64,000 nt of DNA. Source: DATHTS01 sp041940425 (lineage in GTDB: Bacteria; Acidobacteriota; Blastocatellia; Pyrinomonadales; Pyrinomonadaceae). Below are positions 22,968 through 31,958 of this stretch, piece by piece. The stretch covers positions 1 to 64,000 of the forward strand of contig JBGTSF010000016.1 in NCBI GenBank assembly GCA_041940425.1, read 5' to 3'. The position numbers were made by a program, and so were the translations under genes. Position 1 is the first letter of the stretch; each line of letters begins with the position of its first letter. The notes under the pieces were generated by a model that did no database searches, was not told the DNA's origin, and saw nothing but the letters and a program-made list of their open reading frames with translations.

Positions 22968-25610
22968 ATGCAAGGGGAAATCATCAAGGCGGGGAAAAAT
23001 TATAAACAAACCGAATCTATCGCAAAGCGGCGGTTTCGGACCAAAAAGTTTGTTCAAAAAGAAAGCGCGGCTGTCCGCGTCAAAAGATTTCTCCTTAAAG
23101 GCTTCGTTTATTCTTTTATCACGATCTTAGCCGTCGCCGTTTTATCCGGCATCGGCTTTTTGTATTTTTACAATCACTATTCGCAGACGGTCGAACTGCG
23201 CATCGCTTCCGGTTTCTGGCATACGCGAGCCGGTATTTACGCCGCGCCGCGCGTTCTGAGAAAAGATCAAAAAATTTCGCTCGATGAAACAGTCGAAATT
23301 CTCCGCCGTTCGGGTTATGTCGAAAACGATGCGGCGAACGGCATCTGGAACGGCACTTTTCGGACGGACGAAAATTCCGTCCAGATCAAAGACAATAATT
23401 ATTTCAGCACGGAAACAAAGACGGTCAGTATCAAATTTGACGAAAAAAGAATTGCCGGCATCAGCGATCAAACTGGAACGCTTCAGCAATTCGAGATCCA
23501 GCCCGAACTTCTTTCCGGTCGGTCGGAAGCCAAGCGCGGCGTGAACCGCGTTTTGAAATACGAACAGATTCCCGAAATTCTGAGAAACGCCGTTTTAACG
23601 GCTGAAGATCAGAGATTTTTCCATCACCCCGGCATTGACGTAAAAAGCGTTGCACGCGCTTTTTACGTCAACCTCACCGAGAACGAAATTCAGCAGGGCG
23701 CTTCGACGATCACCCAGCAACTGGTTAAAAACACGTTTTTAACGCCGGAAAAAACTTTTACGAGAAAATTTTCCGAAGCATTTCTCGCGCTTTCGCTGGA
23801 AAAGCAAATGTCGAAAGAAGACATTTTCGCGCTCTACTGCAACGAGATCTATCTCGGTCAATACGGCTCGGTCGGCGTTCACGGCATCGAGCAGGCGGCG
23901 CGGGTTTATTTTAATAAAGACCTGAAAGATTTGAATTTGACGGAAGCGGCGGCGATCGCGGCGATGATCAAAAATCCGACGCATTACGCGCCGCACAAAA
24001 ACGACGCGAAAGCGAAAGATCGCCGCGATTGGATCATTTCTAAAATGCGCGAAAGCGGTTTTGTTTCAAACGAGCAGGCGGATAACGCGCTCAAAACGGA
24101 GATTGCTTTAGCCAAACCGCAAAACGGCGACTCGACGATCGCGCCGTATTTTGTTGACGCGGCGATGAAAAAGCTGACCGAAGATTTTTCCGGCGATATC
24201 TACAACACGAATTTCAACCGCCGAGTTTACACGACGATTGATACGCAATTGCAGCAGATCGCCGAAAACGCGGTCGCCGAACAGATCGTCAAACTCGACA
24301 AGATCTACAGCAAAAAAGGAAAAAATATACAGGCATCGCTCGTAGCGATTGACCCGCACACGGGGCATATTCTCGCGCTCGTCGGCGGCAGAAATTATAA
24401 AGAATCGCAGTTTAACCGCGCAACCGAAGCGCGTCGTCAGCCCGGATCGGTTTTCAAACCATTTATATATGCCGCCGCGCTCGAACGCGGAATGACGCCG
24501 ATGCGAACTTTTGCCGACAGCAAAACAGAATTTAATTTCGATAACGGCAAACCGTATATTCCGGCAAATTACGGCGGCTCGTATTCCAACGACACGATCA
24601 CGATGAAAACCGCTCTGGCGAAATCATCGAACGTCGTCGCCGTCAAAACCGCGATGGATGTCGGCTTGCGAAGCGTCGCCGGAAAAGCCGAAGAGTTCGG
24701 TTTTGAAAACATACAGGCTTATCCGTCGCTCGCGCTCGGCACGATGGAAGTTACGCCTCTGCAGTTAGCCGCCGCTTATGCGGTCTTCGCCAACGGCGGC
24801 AGAGAGGTTACACCGACATTTGTTTCGAAAATTATTTCCGGCGAGGACAAAATCATTTATCAATCAATGCCGGGCGACAGACAGATCGTTTCGCCGAAAA
24901 CCGCCTATATGATGACCGATATGCTCGAAGCGGTCGTCCAGCGCGGCACGGCGCGGGCGGCGAAAAACGCGCTCGGAAAATCGGTCGCCTTTGCCGGAAA
25001 AACCGGAAGCTCGAAGGACGGCTGGTTTGTCGGCTACACGCCGAATCTCGTAACGGTCGCGTGGATCGGTTTTGACGAAACCGAAGACATCGGGATGACG
25101 GGCGGCGAATCCGCGCTTCCGCTCTGGACGGAATTTATGCAAAGGGCGGTTTCGCACAGACCGGAACTCGGCGGCGAAAACTTTGTCATGCCGAAAGGTT
25201 TGATAACGATCGAGATTGATCCCGAAACGGGAATGCTCGCCGATAAATATTGTCCGCACCGTGAGACGGTCGTCGTCCCGGTTTCGGCTTCGGCAAATAT
25301 CCACTGTCTGAGGCATCAGCCGCAAATGCCGCAAACTATGATCGCGGTCAATGACGAGATTGTCGAGCCTTTACCGGAAACAATCGTCATTACGCCCGAC
25401 ACCGTTTCGGTCGAAAAGGCTGCCCGGATTCAAGATGGGGTAGACGATGCGGAAAAGATTATGCCCGCATATATCGAAAAACCAGCGCGGCGAGACAGAT
25501 CAGTCAAGCCCGAGAGAAACGCGCCGGTTGACGATGATAAGAATCTGGAAAAGAAAGGGACGTATCTGGAAAGATTCGAATCAAAGACGAAAAGCGAAGA
25601 TAAACAATAA
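22968..25610 (+). CDS. Bifunctional penicillin-binding protein 1 (class A PBP)
   Basis: An 880-residue class A PBP that polymerises and cross-links peptidoglycan. Order: basic cytoplasmic tail, transmembrane helix (about 43-66), a UB2H-like region, glycosyltransferase family 51 (TAEDQRFFHHPGID with catalytic Glu near 212; QGASTITQQLVKN), and transpeptidase (QPGSVFKPFIY with Ser near 493, SSNVV near 553, KTGSSKDGW near 677). The C-terminal tail is disordered and Pro/charged. Start ATG 22968 is chosen because AAAAAGGG precedes it; the longer frame covers the promoter. Layout resembles PBP1B more than PBP1A. Transcription is probably sigma-54 dependent from 22908. Confidence 0.95.
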   Translation: MQGEIIKAGKNYKQTESIAKRRFRTKKFVQKESAAVRVKRFLLKGFVYSFITILAVAVLSGIGFLYFYNHYSQTVELRIASGFWHTRAGIYAAPRVLRKDQKISLDETVEILRRSGYVENDAANGIWNGTFRTDENSVQIKDNNYFSTETKTVSIKFDEKRIAGISDQTGTLQQFEIQPELLSGRSEAKRGVNRVLKYEQIPEILRNAVLTAEDQRFFHHPGIDVKSVARAFYVNLTENEIQQGASTITQQLVKNTFLTPEKTFTRKFSEAFLALSLEKQMSKEDIFALYCNEIYLGQYGSVGVHGIEQAARVYFNKDLKDLNLTEAAAIAAMIKNPTHYAPHKNDAKAKDRRDWIISKMRESGFVSNEQADNALKTEIALAKPQNGDSTIAPYFVDAAMKKLTEDFSGDIYNTNFNRRVYTTIDTQLQQIAENAVAEQIVKLDKIYSKKGKNIQASLVAIDPHTGHILALVGGRNYKESQFNRATEARRQPGSVFKPFIYAAALERGMTPMRTFADSKTEFNFDNGKPYIPANYGGSYSNDTITMKTALAKSSNVVAVKTAMDVGLRSVAGKAEEFGFENIQAYPSLALGTMEVTPLQLAAAYAVFANGGREVTPTFVSKIISGEDKIIYQSMPGDRQIVSPKTAYMMTDMLEAVVQRGTARAAKNALGKSVAFAGKTGSSKDGWFVGYTPNLVTVAWIGFDETEDIGMTGGESALPLWTEFMQRAVSHRPELGGENFVMPKGLITIEIDPETGMLADKYCPHRETVVVPVSASANIHCLRHQPQMPQTMIAVNDEIVEPLPETIVITPDTVSVEKAARIQDGVDDAEKIMPAYIEKPARRDRSVKPERNAPVDDDKNLEKKGTYLERFESKTKSEDKQ

Positions 25611-25625
25611 GGGTAAAAAAATTTT

Positions 25626-25670
25626 AACGGGAGCGTAAATACGGATGTTTGCGCTCCCGTTATTTTTTCT
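25626..25670. terminator. Bidirectional rho-independent terminator
   Basis: A 10-bp stem AACGGGAGCG (25626-25635) / CGCTCCCGTT (25652-25661) is followed by ATTTTTTCTTT, between convergent PBP and GT-C/TPR genes. Its core resembles the terminator at 2152-2187. Confidence 0.88.
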
Positions 25671-27578
25671 TTATTGCAATTGTCTTAAAAGTTCGCTCGT
25701 CAGACGGCGGTTTTGAAGCGTGTTTGTGTCGTTGATCCCATTTGAAACCTGCAAAAATTCCCGCAACGCCTCGCGCGCTTCGTCTTTTCGTCCGGCTTCG
25801 CCGTAGAGCATCCCGAGCCGCATAAAAATATTTTTCGATTCCGGCAGCATTTCGCGCCGCGCCTGCGGTCGAGCGTCTTCGAGTTCTTTGAGAGCCTCGT
25901 CTTTGCGGTTTTGCTGGTATAAAACGATGGCGAGTTTCTCCGTCAGCGCAGCGTGATAAAGCGGCAGACGTTTTCTTGATTCGCGCAGAATTTCTGCCGC
26001 CTGTTCATTTTTTCCATTGTTGGAAAGTGCGAGCGCGAGTGCTTCGTAAGTTTGATAAAGCGTGTAAGCGTTCAATTCTTTGTCCGGCATTTCGACGACC
26101 GTTTTTAGATCCCAGACGGCTTCTTCATAATTGTTGAGTAAAATATTTGCGCGGGCGCGTCCCATCAGACCGAGCGCGGTCGGTCGGTTGTCGAGCGAAC
26201 GGTTAAACGCTTCGAGAGCTTCGGCGTGCCGTCCCATCAGATTCAAAATCGTGCCGTATTGCGTAAAATTGGTCGAAGATGACGGATCAACTTCGACATT
26301 ATGTTCCCAAAGCGCGAATTCGTTTTGCCAGTATTGATTATGGATAAATGTCTGAGCCGCGAGCGGAACGCTCAATAAAATTCCCAAAATCAAAATCGCA
26401 TTTTCCGCTTTTTCATCAAAAAATCTTTTTAAAATTTCCAGAAGATACGGAAAGACTATCAGCAGAAAACCGAGCAGCGGAATATAGAGATAACGGTCGT
26501 GAACGATCTGTTCGGAAACGAACGCGGAAATATTCATTGTCGGCAAAAGCGGCAGGATAAAAAGCGCGAAACCGATCTTTTGAATAAAAGAACGCTGCGC
26601 CAGCAGATAGAACAAAACGATCGCCGCAATCGAAATCAAAAGCGGTAAAACGAAATTTAAAACGTGAATCGTTTCGACCGGACGAAGCGGGTAATTCGCG
26701 CCGATGGTAACGGGAAAAATTATCTGCTTTAAGTAAAAAACAAAAACGGACGGAACGCTCAAAACCGCATTATAAAAACCGACCGCTTCTTCTGCCGGAT
26801 GCGAGATTCTGCCGAGAACCGCCCAGCGAATGAAAAAATAAGCGGCGGCTAAAACGGCAAAAGCGAGCGCTGCGTAAAACGCGGAAGTTTTGCGCTCGAT
26901 TTTTGCTTGCTCTTCGGTTGCTTTTTGTTTTTCTTCCGTTTCATCTGCCGCATTTTGACGATACGAAAATACGAGAAAATAGATGGGGAAACAAAGCATC
27001 GCAACTTCTTTCGCGCCGAGCGCGAGCGCGTATAAAACGAGCGCGGCGAGCAGATTAAAACTGCCCGCTTTTTCCGTTGCCCATTTGTCGGCAAAAAAAA
27101 GCGAGCCGAGAAAAGTAATTCCAAATAACAGATCGGGCGAGCCGGAAATCCACGCGACCGATTCAACGTGAACAGGATGAACTGCGAAAATCAATGCGAT
27201 AACGAACGAAAGATTCGGCGACAAATTCCAACGTCTGAGCAGTAAAAAAATTAACGCGCAGATTCCGGCGTGAAGCAGAACATTCAGAAGATGCCAGCCG
27301 AACGGACTTAGACCGAACAGACGGAAATTCAAAATATGAAACGCTGTAAAGGTCGGTCGCCAGTAATTGCTCGCCGTGTATGTGCCGTCGCCCTTGAACG
27401 CCCAAACGTCCGAAGTCAGAGCTTTGCCGATCAGAGAATTGTCCTGAATCAAAGGATTGCGGACGATCTGCCGCGCGTCGTCATAAACGAAATCGCCCGT
27501 CAGAGAATTGGCGAAAACTAAAAATGCGACCGACGCGATGACGGCAAGCAGGATCAAATCTTTTTTATTTTCGGTCAT
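25671..27578 (-). CDS. Multi-pass membrane protein with GT-C-like N-terminus and TPR C-terminus
   Basis: A 635-residue protein. About 11 transmembrane helices fill residues 1-430, then TPR-like helices occupy about 450-635. The loop after helix 1 reads TGDFVYDDARQIVRNP, the acidic signature of GT-C glycosyltransferases (as in TMTC/O-mannosyltransferase-like proteins), and HPVHVESVAWISG follows. A lipid-linked-sugar-dependent protein glycosyltransferase in the inner membrane is plausible. ATG 27578 is used; the longer frame would translate the adjacent repeat element and is rejected. Upstream sequence is a 180-bp nested inverted repeat. Confidence 0.82.
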   Translation of the reverse strand: MTENKKDLILLAVIASVAFLVFANSLTGDFVYDDARQIVRNPLIQDNSLIGKALTSDVWAFKGDGTYTASNYWRPTFTAFHILNFRLFGLSPFGWHLLNVLLHAGICALIFLLLRRWNLSPNLSFVIALIFAVHPVHVESVAWISGSPDLLFGITFLGSLFFADKWATEKAGSFNLLAALVLYALALGAKEVAMLCFPIYFLVFSYRQNAADETEEKQKATEEQAKIERKTSAFYAALAFAVLAAAYFFIRWAVLGRISHPAEEAVGFYNAVLSVPSVFVFYLKQIIFPVTIGANYPLRPVETIHVLNFVLPLLISIAAIVLFYLLAQRSFIQKIGFALFILPLLPTMNISAFVSEQIVHDRYLYIPLLGFLLIVFPYLLEILKRFFDEKAENAILILGILLSVPLAAQTFIHNQYWQNEFALWEHNVEVDPSSSTNFTQYGTILNLMGRHAEALEAFNRSLDNRPTALGLMGRARANILLNNYEEAVWDLKTVVEMPDKELNAYTLYQTYEALALALSNNGKNEQAAEILRESRKRLPLYHAALTEKLAIVLYQQNRKDEALKELEDARPQARREMLPESKNIFMRLGMLYGEAGRKDEAREALREFLQVSNGINDTNTLQNRRLTSELLRQLQ

Positions 27579-27601
27579 TGTCGAGTTGGAAACTAAAAAT
27601 A

Positions 27602-27783
27602 ATGGTGGTGTCTCAAAATTTATGATGAAGAAAAACAGATTCGGAATAAGTGATAAGTGATAGGTGAAACGTGATAGATAAAATCTCGACATAACTTATC
27701 ACCTTTGACTTATCACTTATCACTTATTCCGAAATAAAAATGTTGAGAAAATCGAGTATCATAAAATTTGATACACCACCAAA
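27602..27783. repeat. Nested inverted repeat with GTGATAA heptanucleotide core
   Basis: Outer imperfect arms (GGTGGTGT-TCAAA-ATGAT at 27603-27627 and its inverted copy at 27757-27781) enclose inner arms 27640-27666 and 27708-27733 made of 7-nt words GTGATAA, GTGATAG, GTGAAAC (TTCGGAATAAGTGATAAGTG and its reverse). The entire intergenic gap can fold as one hairpin. Confidence 0.85.
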
Positions 27784-27803
27784 ATAATCTATTCGGCAGT
27801 CTT

Positions 27804-28385
27804 TTACAAAATCATTTTCACCGCATCGCTTATTAAATCTTCGCTGACCGCATCAATCAAACCGATTCTCAGAGCTTCTTCCGCCGACATTCTTTTCGCC
27901 GTCAGAAATATTTCGAGCGCGTTCGCTTCGCCGACCAGACGCGGCAGACGCTGAGTTCCGCCCCAGCCGGTGATGATTCCGAGACTCACGCCCGGATGCG
28001 AAAACTCGGCGTTCGGCGTGGCGATTCTTTTGTTGCAAGACAAAGCAAGATCGAGCGCGCCGCCGAAACAGAAACCGTTGACGGCGGCAATCGTCTGTTT
28101 TTCGGACGACGAAATTTTGTTCATCAATCGTTGCCCTCTGATGGCAAATTCGTGCGCCGTCTGCGGAGAAAGCGCGGCAATCTCGCGCAGATCCGCACCC
28201 GACGCGAAAACGCCGCCCGTTCCCGTAAAAATGATTTTTTTTATTGTTTCATCGCCCGCCGCTTCGTCTAAAATTTCGTCCAAACGCCTGAGAACAAAGA
28301 CCGAAAGCGGACTGCGGATTTCAGGACGGTTGAATTTTATAATGAGCGCGTCGCCGATTTTTTCGGTCAAGACAGCCGTTTTCAT
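27804..28385 (-). CDS. Short crotonase-family protein lacking the C-terminal domain
   Basis: A 193-residue enoyl-CoA hydratase/isomerase-fold protein against a usual ~255; the C-terminal helical/trimerisation region is absent. Seen: IIKFNRPEIRSPLS, GGVFASGADLREI, AAVNGFCFGGALDLALSC, FSHPGVSLGIITGWGGTQRL and LTAKRMSAEEALRIGLIDAV. Both catalytic glutamate positions are changed (Asp in GGALDLA, Gly in SHPGV), so ordinary hydratase activity is doubtful. It stops 20 bp before the nested repeat, which may have caused the truncation, although I see no further homologous frame beyond it. Confidence 0.78.
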   Translation of the reverse strand: MKTAVLTEKIGDALIIKFNRPEIRSPLSVFVLRRLDEILDEAAGDETIKKIIFTGTGGVFASGADLREIAALSPQTAHEFAIRGQRLMNKISSSEKQTIAAVNGFCFGGALDLALSCNKRIATPNAEFSHPGVSLGIITGWGGTQRLPRLVGEANALEIFLTAKRMSAEEALRIGLIDAVSEDLISDAVKMIL

Positions 28386-28521
28386 AACCTGAATTTTAAT
28401 TTTGAAATTATCCTTCGCAAAACGGATAATGTTAAAAAAGTGTTAATTCTTTTTATTTGAAAGAGTTAAAAATAGTTGAAAAACTAATTGAAAAAAAATT
28501 GAGAAACTTGCGAAAAAAAAC

Positions 28522-28549
28522 TTGAAAGAATAATTTTCAGTGTTATAAT
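28522..28549 (+). promoter_or_regulatory. Sigma-70-type promoter for the DnaC-like gene
   Basis: TTGAAA (28522-28527), a 16-bp spacer and a perfect TATAAT (28544-28549) lie in an AT-rich 250-bp gap that holds no gene. The leader to the ATG at 28636 would be about 80 nt. Confidence 0.65.
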
Positions 28550-28635
28550 CCCAAATGTCTAAACCCGAAAGTAGTAAAGATTTCTAATAAATCATCAAGG
28601 TCGGTTCAAGGAATACGGGAATCACTTTTTAATTG

Positions 28636-29439
28636 ATGACTCAGGAAAAAGCCAAAAAACATCAGCTTTTTGCCGTGCCTAATGCGGCTGAAAATGCGTC
28701 CGAAGAGAGCGAACTCTATACGGTTCAGCCGCTGGCGGACGAGCCTGAGATATGTCCGCTCTGCTACGGTTCGGGAATGGAAGTCGTCGCGGGAAAAGGC
28801 GCGCGTCCGTGTGAATGCCGCAAACAGAAGAAGCGTCCCGACCCGCTCGGTAAAGCGCGAATCCCGAAACGCTACCGCGAATGCGATTTCAATACTTTCA
28901 TTCCGAACAACGAATCACAGCGCACCGCCGTCTGGCTGGCGCAGAAACTCTCGTCCGAATTTCATCCCGATTACGACGGTCAGGGAATTTTATTTGCCGG
29001 CAACTGCGGTGTCGGAAAAACTCACTTGGCGGTTTCGATTCTCAAAGCGATTGCGAAAAAAGGCTACGGCTGTCTGTTTTATGAATTCGGTTCGCTACTC
29101 AAAGAAATTCAGGATTCGTATAACACGAACACGCAGGCATCCGAACTCAAAGTTTTATCGCCGATCTTCGAAGCCGAAGTTCTGGTTCTCGATGAAATCG
29201 GCGCGTCAAAACCGACCGAATGGGTGCGCGACACGATGGCGCATATCATCAACACGCGCTACAACGACAAAAAACTGACGATCTTTACGACCAATTATTT
29301 TGATAAAGTCCGCAACGAGCGCGAAGAAACTCTGGAAGACCGGATCGGTGTCCGCCTTCGCTCACGGCTTCGTGAAATGTGCAAAACGGTCGTTGTTGTC
29401 GGCGAAGATTACCGGAAAAAATACGATCATATTAAATAA
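28636..29439 (+). CDS. DnaC/IstB-like ATP-binding protein (helicase-loader family)
   Basis: A 267-residue AAA+ ATPase. A Cys motif CPLCYGSGMEV...RPCECR (residues about 41-62) could bind zinc; then KARIPKRYRECDF, Walker A GNCGVGKTH (about 122-130), Walker B EVLVLDEIGAS, and the sensor segment LTIFTTNYFD ending with RLRSRLREMCKTVVV. This layout matches DnaC/DnaI-type replicative helicase loaders and the IstB helper of IS21. No transposase is nearby, which favours the chromosomal helicase-loader role. ATG 28636 is used; the alternative TTG is directly before it. Confidence 0.88.
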   Translation: MTQEKAKKHQLFAVPNAAENASEESELYTVQPLADEPEICPLCYGSGMEVVAGKGARPCECRKQKKRPDPLGKARIPKRYRECDFNTFIPNNESQRTAVWLAQKLSSEFHPDYDGQGILFAGNCGVGKTHLAVSILKAIAKKGYGCLFYEFGSLLKEIQDSYNTNTQASELKVLSPIFEAEVLVLDEIGASKPTEWVRDTMAHIINTRYNDKKLTIFTTNYFDKVRNEREETLEDRIGVRLRSRLREMCKTVVVVGEDYRKKYDHIK

Positions 29440-29461
29440 AAACATTGTGAAGTCATGAGAT

Positions 29462-29833
29462 ATGAAAAGGTTTTCAATATTTTTATTGATTTCTTTCCTC
29501 AGCATCCTTGCATTTGATGCGCTTGCCTCGTTTATTTCCCAAACCTTTCAGATAGATTATGTATTATTTGCTATCGGTTCAGCCATAATTTACTTTTGCA
29601 TCGGTTTTTTCGGTGAAAAATATGGGAATTTCGCTCTAGCTATTATTTCATCGGCACTAACAGGAATAATTGATTCGACTTTGGGTTGGTATATTTCTTG
29701 GATTGTTGGACCCGGTAAAATAGATATTGAACCGGATTTAGTAATTAAGTTTTCAGCAGTAGTTACTGTTGTTTTAATAGCAGTTTTTTTCGGCTTGATT
29801 GGAAGCGTAATAAGTTATTTTGTAAATCGCTGA
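29462..29833 (+). CDS. Small multi-pass membrane protein
   Basis: A 123-residue protein of four hydrophobic segments (about 5-22, 33-52, 57-82, 98-120) with few charges. I do not recognise a family. It follows the DnaC-like gene by 22 bp with no strong ribosome site. Codon use is AT-rich (ATT, TTA, AAT frequent) compared with neighbours, which suggests recent acquisition. It ends 1 bp from the convergent msrQ stop region. Confidence 0.65.
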   Translation: MKRFSIFLLISFLSILAFDALASFISQTFQIDYVLFAIGSAIIYFCIGFFGEKYGNFALAIISSALTGIIDSTLGWYISWIVGPGKIDIEPDLVIKFSAVVTVVLIAVFFGLIGSVISYFVNR

Positions 29834-29834
29834 T

Positions 29835-30443
29835 TCAATTTGTTTGAACTTTTTGGATTTTCGGTTTTTCGAGCTTTGCGTAAATTCTGTAACCCAACAA
29901 AATTGCTAAAACCAAACCGAAGAGTAGCGGGTAAGTCAGATCGGATTTGACGATCATCCAGAAATGAATCACGCCTAAAATTGCGATCAGATAAGTCAAT
30001 TTATGCAGACGCGCCCAATTTTTTCCGCCTAATCTTTTTATCATCCCGTTTGTCGAGGTAATTGCCAGCGGAATAAGCAGAAAAAACGCGAGCATTCCAA
30101 CGGCGATAAACGGGCGATTCCAAACGTCTTCGGCAATCGCCGGAATGTTCAACGCTTTGTCGAAAATAGAATAAGTTATCAAGTGAAGAAAGGCGTAAAA
30201 GAAAGCGAAAAGTCCGAGCATTCGACGGAATTTTATGAGTTGATTCCATCCAAAATATTTTCTCAGAGGCGTAACCGCGAGCGTGATAAACAAAAAAACG
30301 AGCGTCAAAATGCCGGTCGTGCGGAGAAAAAACTCGACCGGATTCGCGCCTAAGTTTTGAAAATATGCGTCCCACGCGAGAAATGTGAGCGGAATGAGCG
30401 CGTTGATGAAAATTAGAATTTTGTTGAATTTTACATCGTTCAT
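29835..30443 (-). CDS. msrQ: MsrQ, heme-binding membrane subunit of the MsrPQ methionine sulfoxide reductase
   Basis: A 202-residue six-helix membrane protein of the ferric-reductase-like family (YedZ/MsrQ). Seen: GILTLVFLFITLAVTPLRK, FGWNQLIKFRRMLGLFAF, HLITYSIF with a heme-ligand His, and KLTYLIAILGVIHFWM. It passes electrons from the quinone pool to periplasmic MsrP, which repairs oxidised methionine in exported proteins. Normally directly after msrP; here an unrelated gene (30462-30953) is interposed, all in the same orientation. Confidence 0.93.
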   Translation of the reverse strand: MNDVKFNKILIFINALIPLTFLAWDAYFQNLGANPVEFFLRTTGILTLVFLFITLAVTPLRKYFGWNQLIKFRRMLGLFAFFYAFLHLITYSIFDKALNIPAIAEDVWNRPFIAVGMLAFFLLIPLAITSTNGMIKRLGGKNWARLHKLTYLIAILGVIHFWMIVKSDLTYPLLFGLVLAILLGYRIYAKLEKPKIQKVQTN

Positions 30444-30461
30444 TTAACAAATATTTCAGCG

Positions 30462-30953
30462 TTATACCAACTTAAAAACTTTAGATTCGATTGAATATAG
30501 TTTTACATCTTTCGTCCAATCTTTAGGAATTTCGGAGTAGTAATTTATTACTACCTTATATTTATTTCCGTTTATTTTTCTTTCGACATTAGTTGTTGCC
30601 CATAAAGCTTTCATATTTATCTCAAAAATAAAGTGTTCATCAGGCTCAATTTTTTCAAATGAAATGGTTCTATGGGTAAGCTTTTGCTTTTTTTCCACGG
30701 TGAGCCATTGTTTGTTAATTTCGTCATAAACAAAAATCTCGAAGTCTATTAATCCGTTAATTTTTTGAAAATAAACAGGATTTTTATCAGTATTAATCAA
30801 CTTTAATCTTAACTCTTCAGATTTTTTGTATTCGGATTTTACATTTTGAATTTTAATATTATCTCGTTTAAAACCTTCTTGTTGCGCTAAAATAACGCTT
30901 CCGAAAACACTAATTATTATTCCACAAAGTAATAGTAATTTTAGATTTTTCAT
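30462..30953 (-). CDS. Exported protein of unknown function inserted between msrP and msrQ
   Basis: A 163-residue product with a signal peptide (MKNLKLLLLCGIIISVFG... to LAQQ). The mature part looks like a beta-sandwich: KSEELRLKLINTDKNPVYFQ, FEIFVYDEINKQWLT and EPDEHFIFEINMKALW, reminiscent of BsuPI/intracellular-proteinase-inhibitor-type Ig folds, a weak resemblance only. Start ATG 30953, 9 bp after the msrP stop. Markedly AT-richer than msrP and msrQ, so probably a late insertion into the operon. It is not Met-rich, unlike the MrpX peptide of some msrPQ loci. Confidence 0.65.
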   Translation of the reverse strand: MKNLKLLLLCGIIISVFGSVILAQQEGFKRDNIKIQNVKSEYKKSEELRLKLINTDKNPVYFQKINGLIDFEIFVYDEINKQWLTVEKKQKLTHRTISFEKIEPDEHFIFEINMKALWATTNVERKINGNKYKVVINYYSEIPKDWTKDVKLYSIESKVFKLV

Positions 30954-30961
30954 ATTTCTAA

Positions 30962-31957
30962 TCAATAATATTTCTTCAAATCCATTCCCTCATAAAGACT
31001 CGCTACTTCATCCGCATAGCCATTGAACATCAAAGTTTCTCTCAAACCGAGTTCGCCGATACGTCTTTCCGTCGCCTGCGACCAGCGCGGGTGATCTACC
31101 TTCGGGTTGACGTTCGAATAAAATCCGTATTCGCCGGGCGCGGCAATGTTCCAGGTGGTCGGCGGCTCTTTTTCGGTCAAAGTTATCCGCACGATTGATT
31201 TGATGCTTTTGAAACCGTATTTCCAGGGAACGACCAGACGAACCGGCGCGCCGTTCTGATTCGGCATTCGTTTGCCGTAAAGTCCGGTCGCCAAGATAGT
31301 CAAAGGATGAAATGCTTCGTCGAGCCGCAGACCTTCGACATACGGAAATTCGATTCCGGCGAAAACGCTCGACTGCATTCCGCCGTCGCTTTCGGGCAAA
31401 TTTATATTTTCGCCCGCCGGATTCGCGCCTTTGTAAAATGTTTGAAAAGCGACATATTTTGCAGTTCCCAAAGGCTCGACGGCATCGAGCAGTTTTTTCA
31501 ATGGAAAACCGACCCACGGGATAACCATTGACCAGCCTTCGACGCATCGGAAACGGTAGATTCTTTCTTCCTGCTCGAACTTTAAAATTTCTTCGATGCC
31601 GAACGCTTTCGGTTTTTGGACGAGTCCGTCAACCTGAACCGTCCACGGCGAAGTTATAAAATTTTCCGCTTTTCTGGCGACGGCGGTTTTGCTCGTCGAA
31701 AATTCGTAAAAATTATTGTAGTTCGTGATGTCTTCAAACGAGGTCGGCGCGTCCGCGGCGCGAAAAGTTTCCGGCTTTGCGATATTTTCGATCTCGGCTG
31801 TTTTGATTTCTTTCGGCGGCGGCGGATTGAAAAATCTGTAAAGTCCGGCGGTGGCGAGTGTCGTTCCGGCGAAAGCTGCCGCACGAATAAAATTGCGGCG
31901 ATTTAAATAAACGCTCTCCGGTGTGATCTCGCTCGATTTTATTTTATTGGCAGACAT
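30962..31957 (-). CDS. msrP: MsrP, periplasmic molybdopterin methionine sulfoxide reductase catalytic subunit
   Basis: A 331-residue sulfite-oxidase-fold protein with a Tat signal (LNRRNFIRAAAFAGTTLATA). The molybdenum ligand Cys is in YRFRCVEGWSMVIPW (about residue 138). Other family segments are PLTILATGLYGKRMPNQNGA, RLVVPWKYGFKSIKSIV and the C-terminal RRIGELGLRETLMFNGYADE. It reduces Met-sulfoxide in periplasmic proteins with electrons from MsrQ. It sits 1 bp after the anti-sigma gene, so sigma, anti-sigma, msrP, the unknown gene and msrQ form one operon, implying an oxidative or hypochlorite stress regulon. Confidence 0.95.
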   Translation of the reverse strand: MSANKIKSSEITPESVYLNRRNFIRAAAFAGTTLATAGLYRFFNPPPPKEIKTAEIENIAKPETFRAADAPTSFEDITNYNNFYEFSTSKTAVARKAENFITSPWTVQVDGLVQKPKAFGIEEILKFEQEERIYRFRCVEGWSMVIPWVGFPLKKLLDAVEPLGTAKYVAFQTFYKGANPAGENINLPESDGGMQSSVFAGIEFPYVEGLRLDEAFHPLTILATGLYGKRMPNQNGAPVRLVVPWKYGFKSIKSIVRITLTEKEPPTTWNIAAPGEYGFYSNVNPKVDHPRWSQATERRIGELGLRETLMFNGYADEVASLYEGMDLKKYY

Positions 31958-31958
31958 T

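Noticed and set aside
27579..27692. 38-residue N-terminal extension of the GT-C/TPR protein
   Set aside because: It is encoded by the heptanucleotide hairpin; the ATG at 27578 fits the first transmembrane helix.
28636..29439. IstB helper protein of an IS21-type insertion sequence
   Set aside because: No IstA transposase, terminal inverted repeats or target duplication nearby; the N-terminal Cys motif and own promoter suit a chromosomal helicase loader better.
29440..30965. Further integron cassettes around the AT-rich genes at 29462, 30462 and 62127
   Set aside because: No RYYYAAC...GTTRRRY pair with internal complementary arms was found near them.
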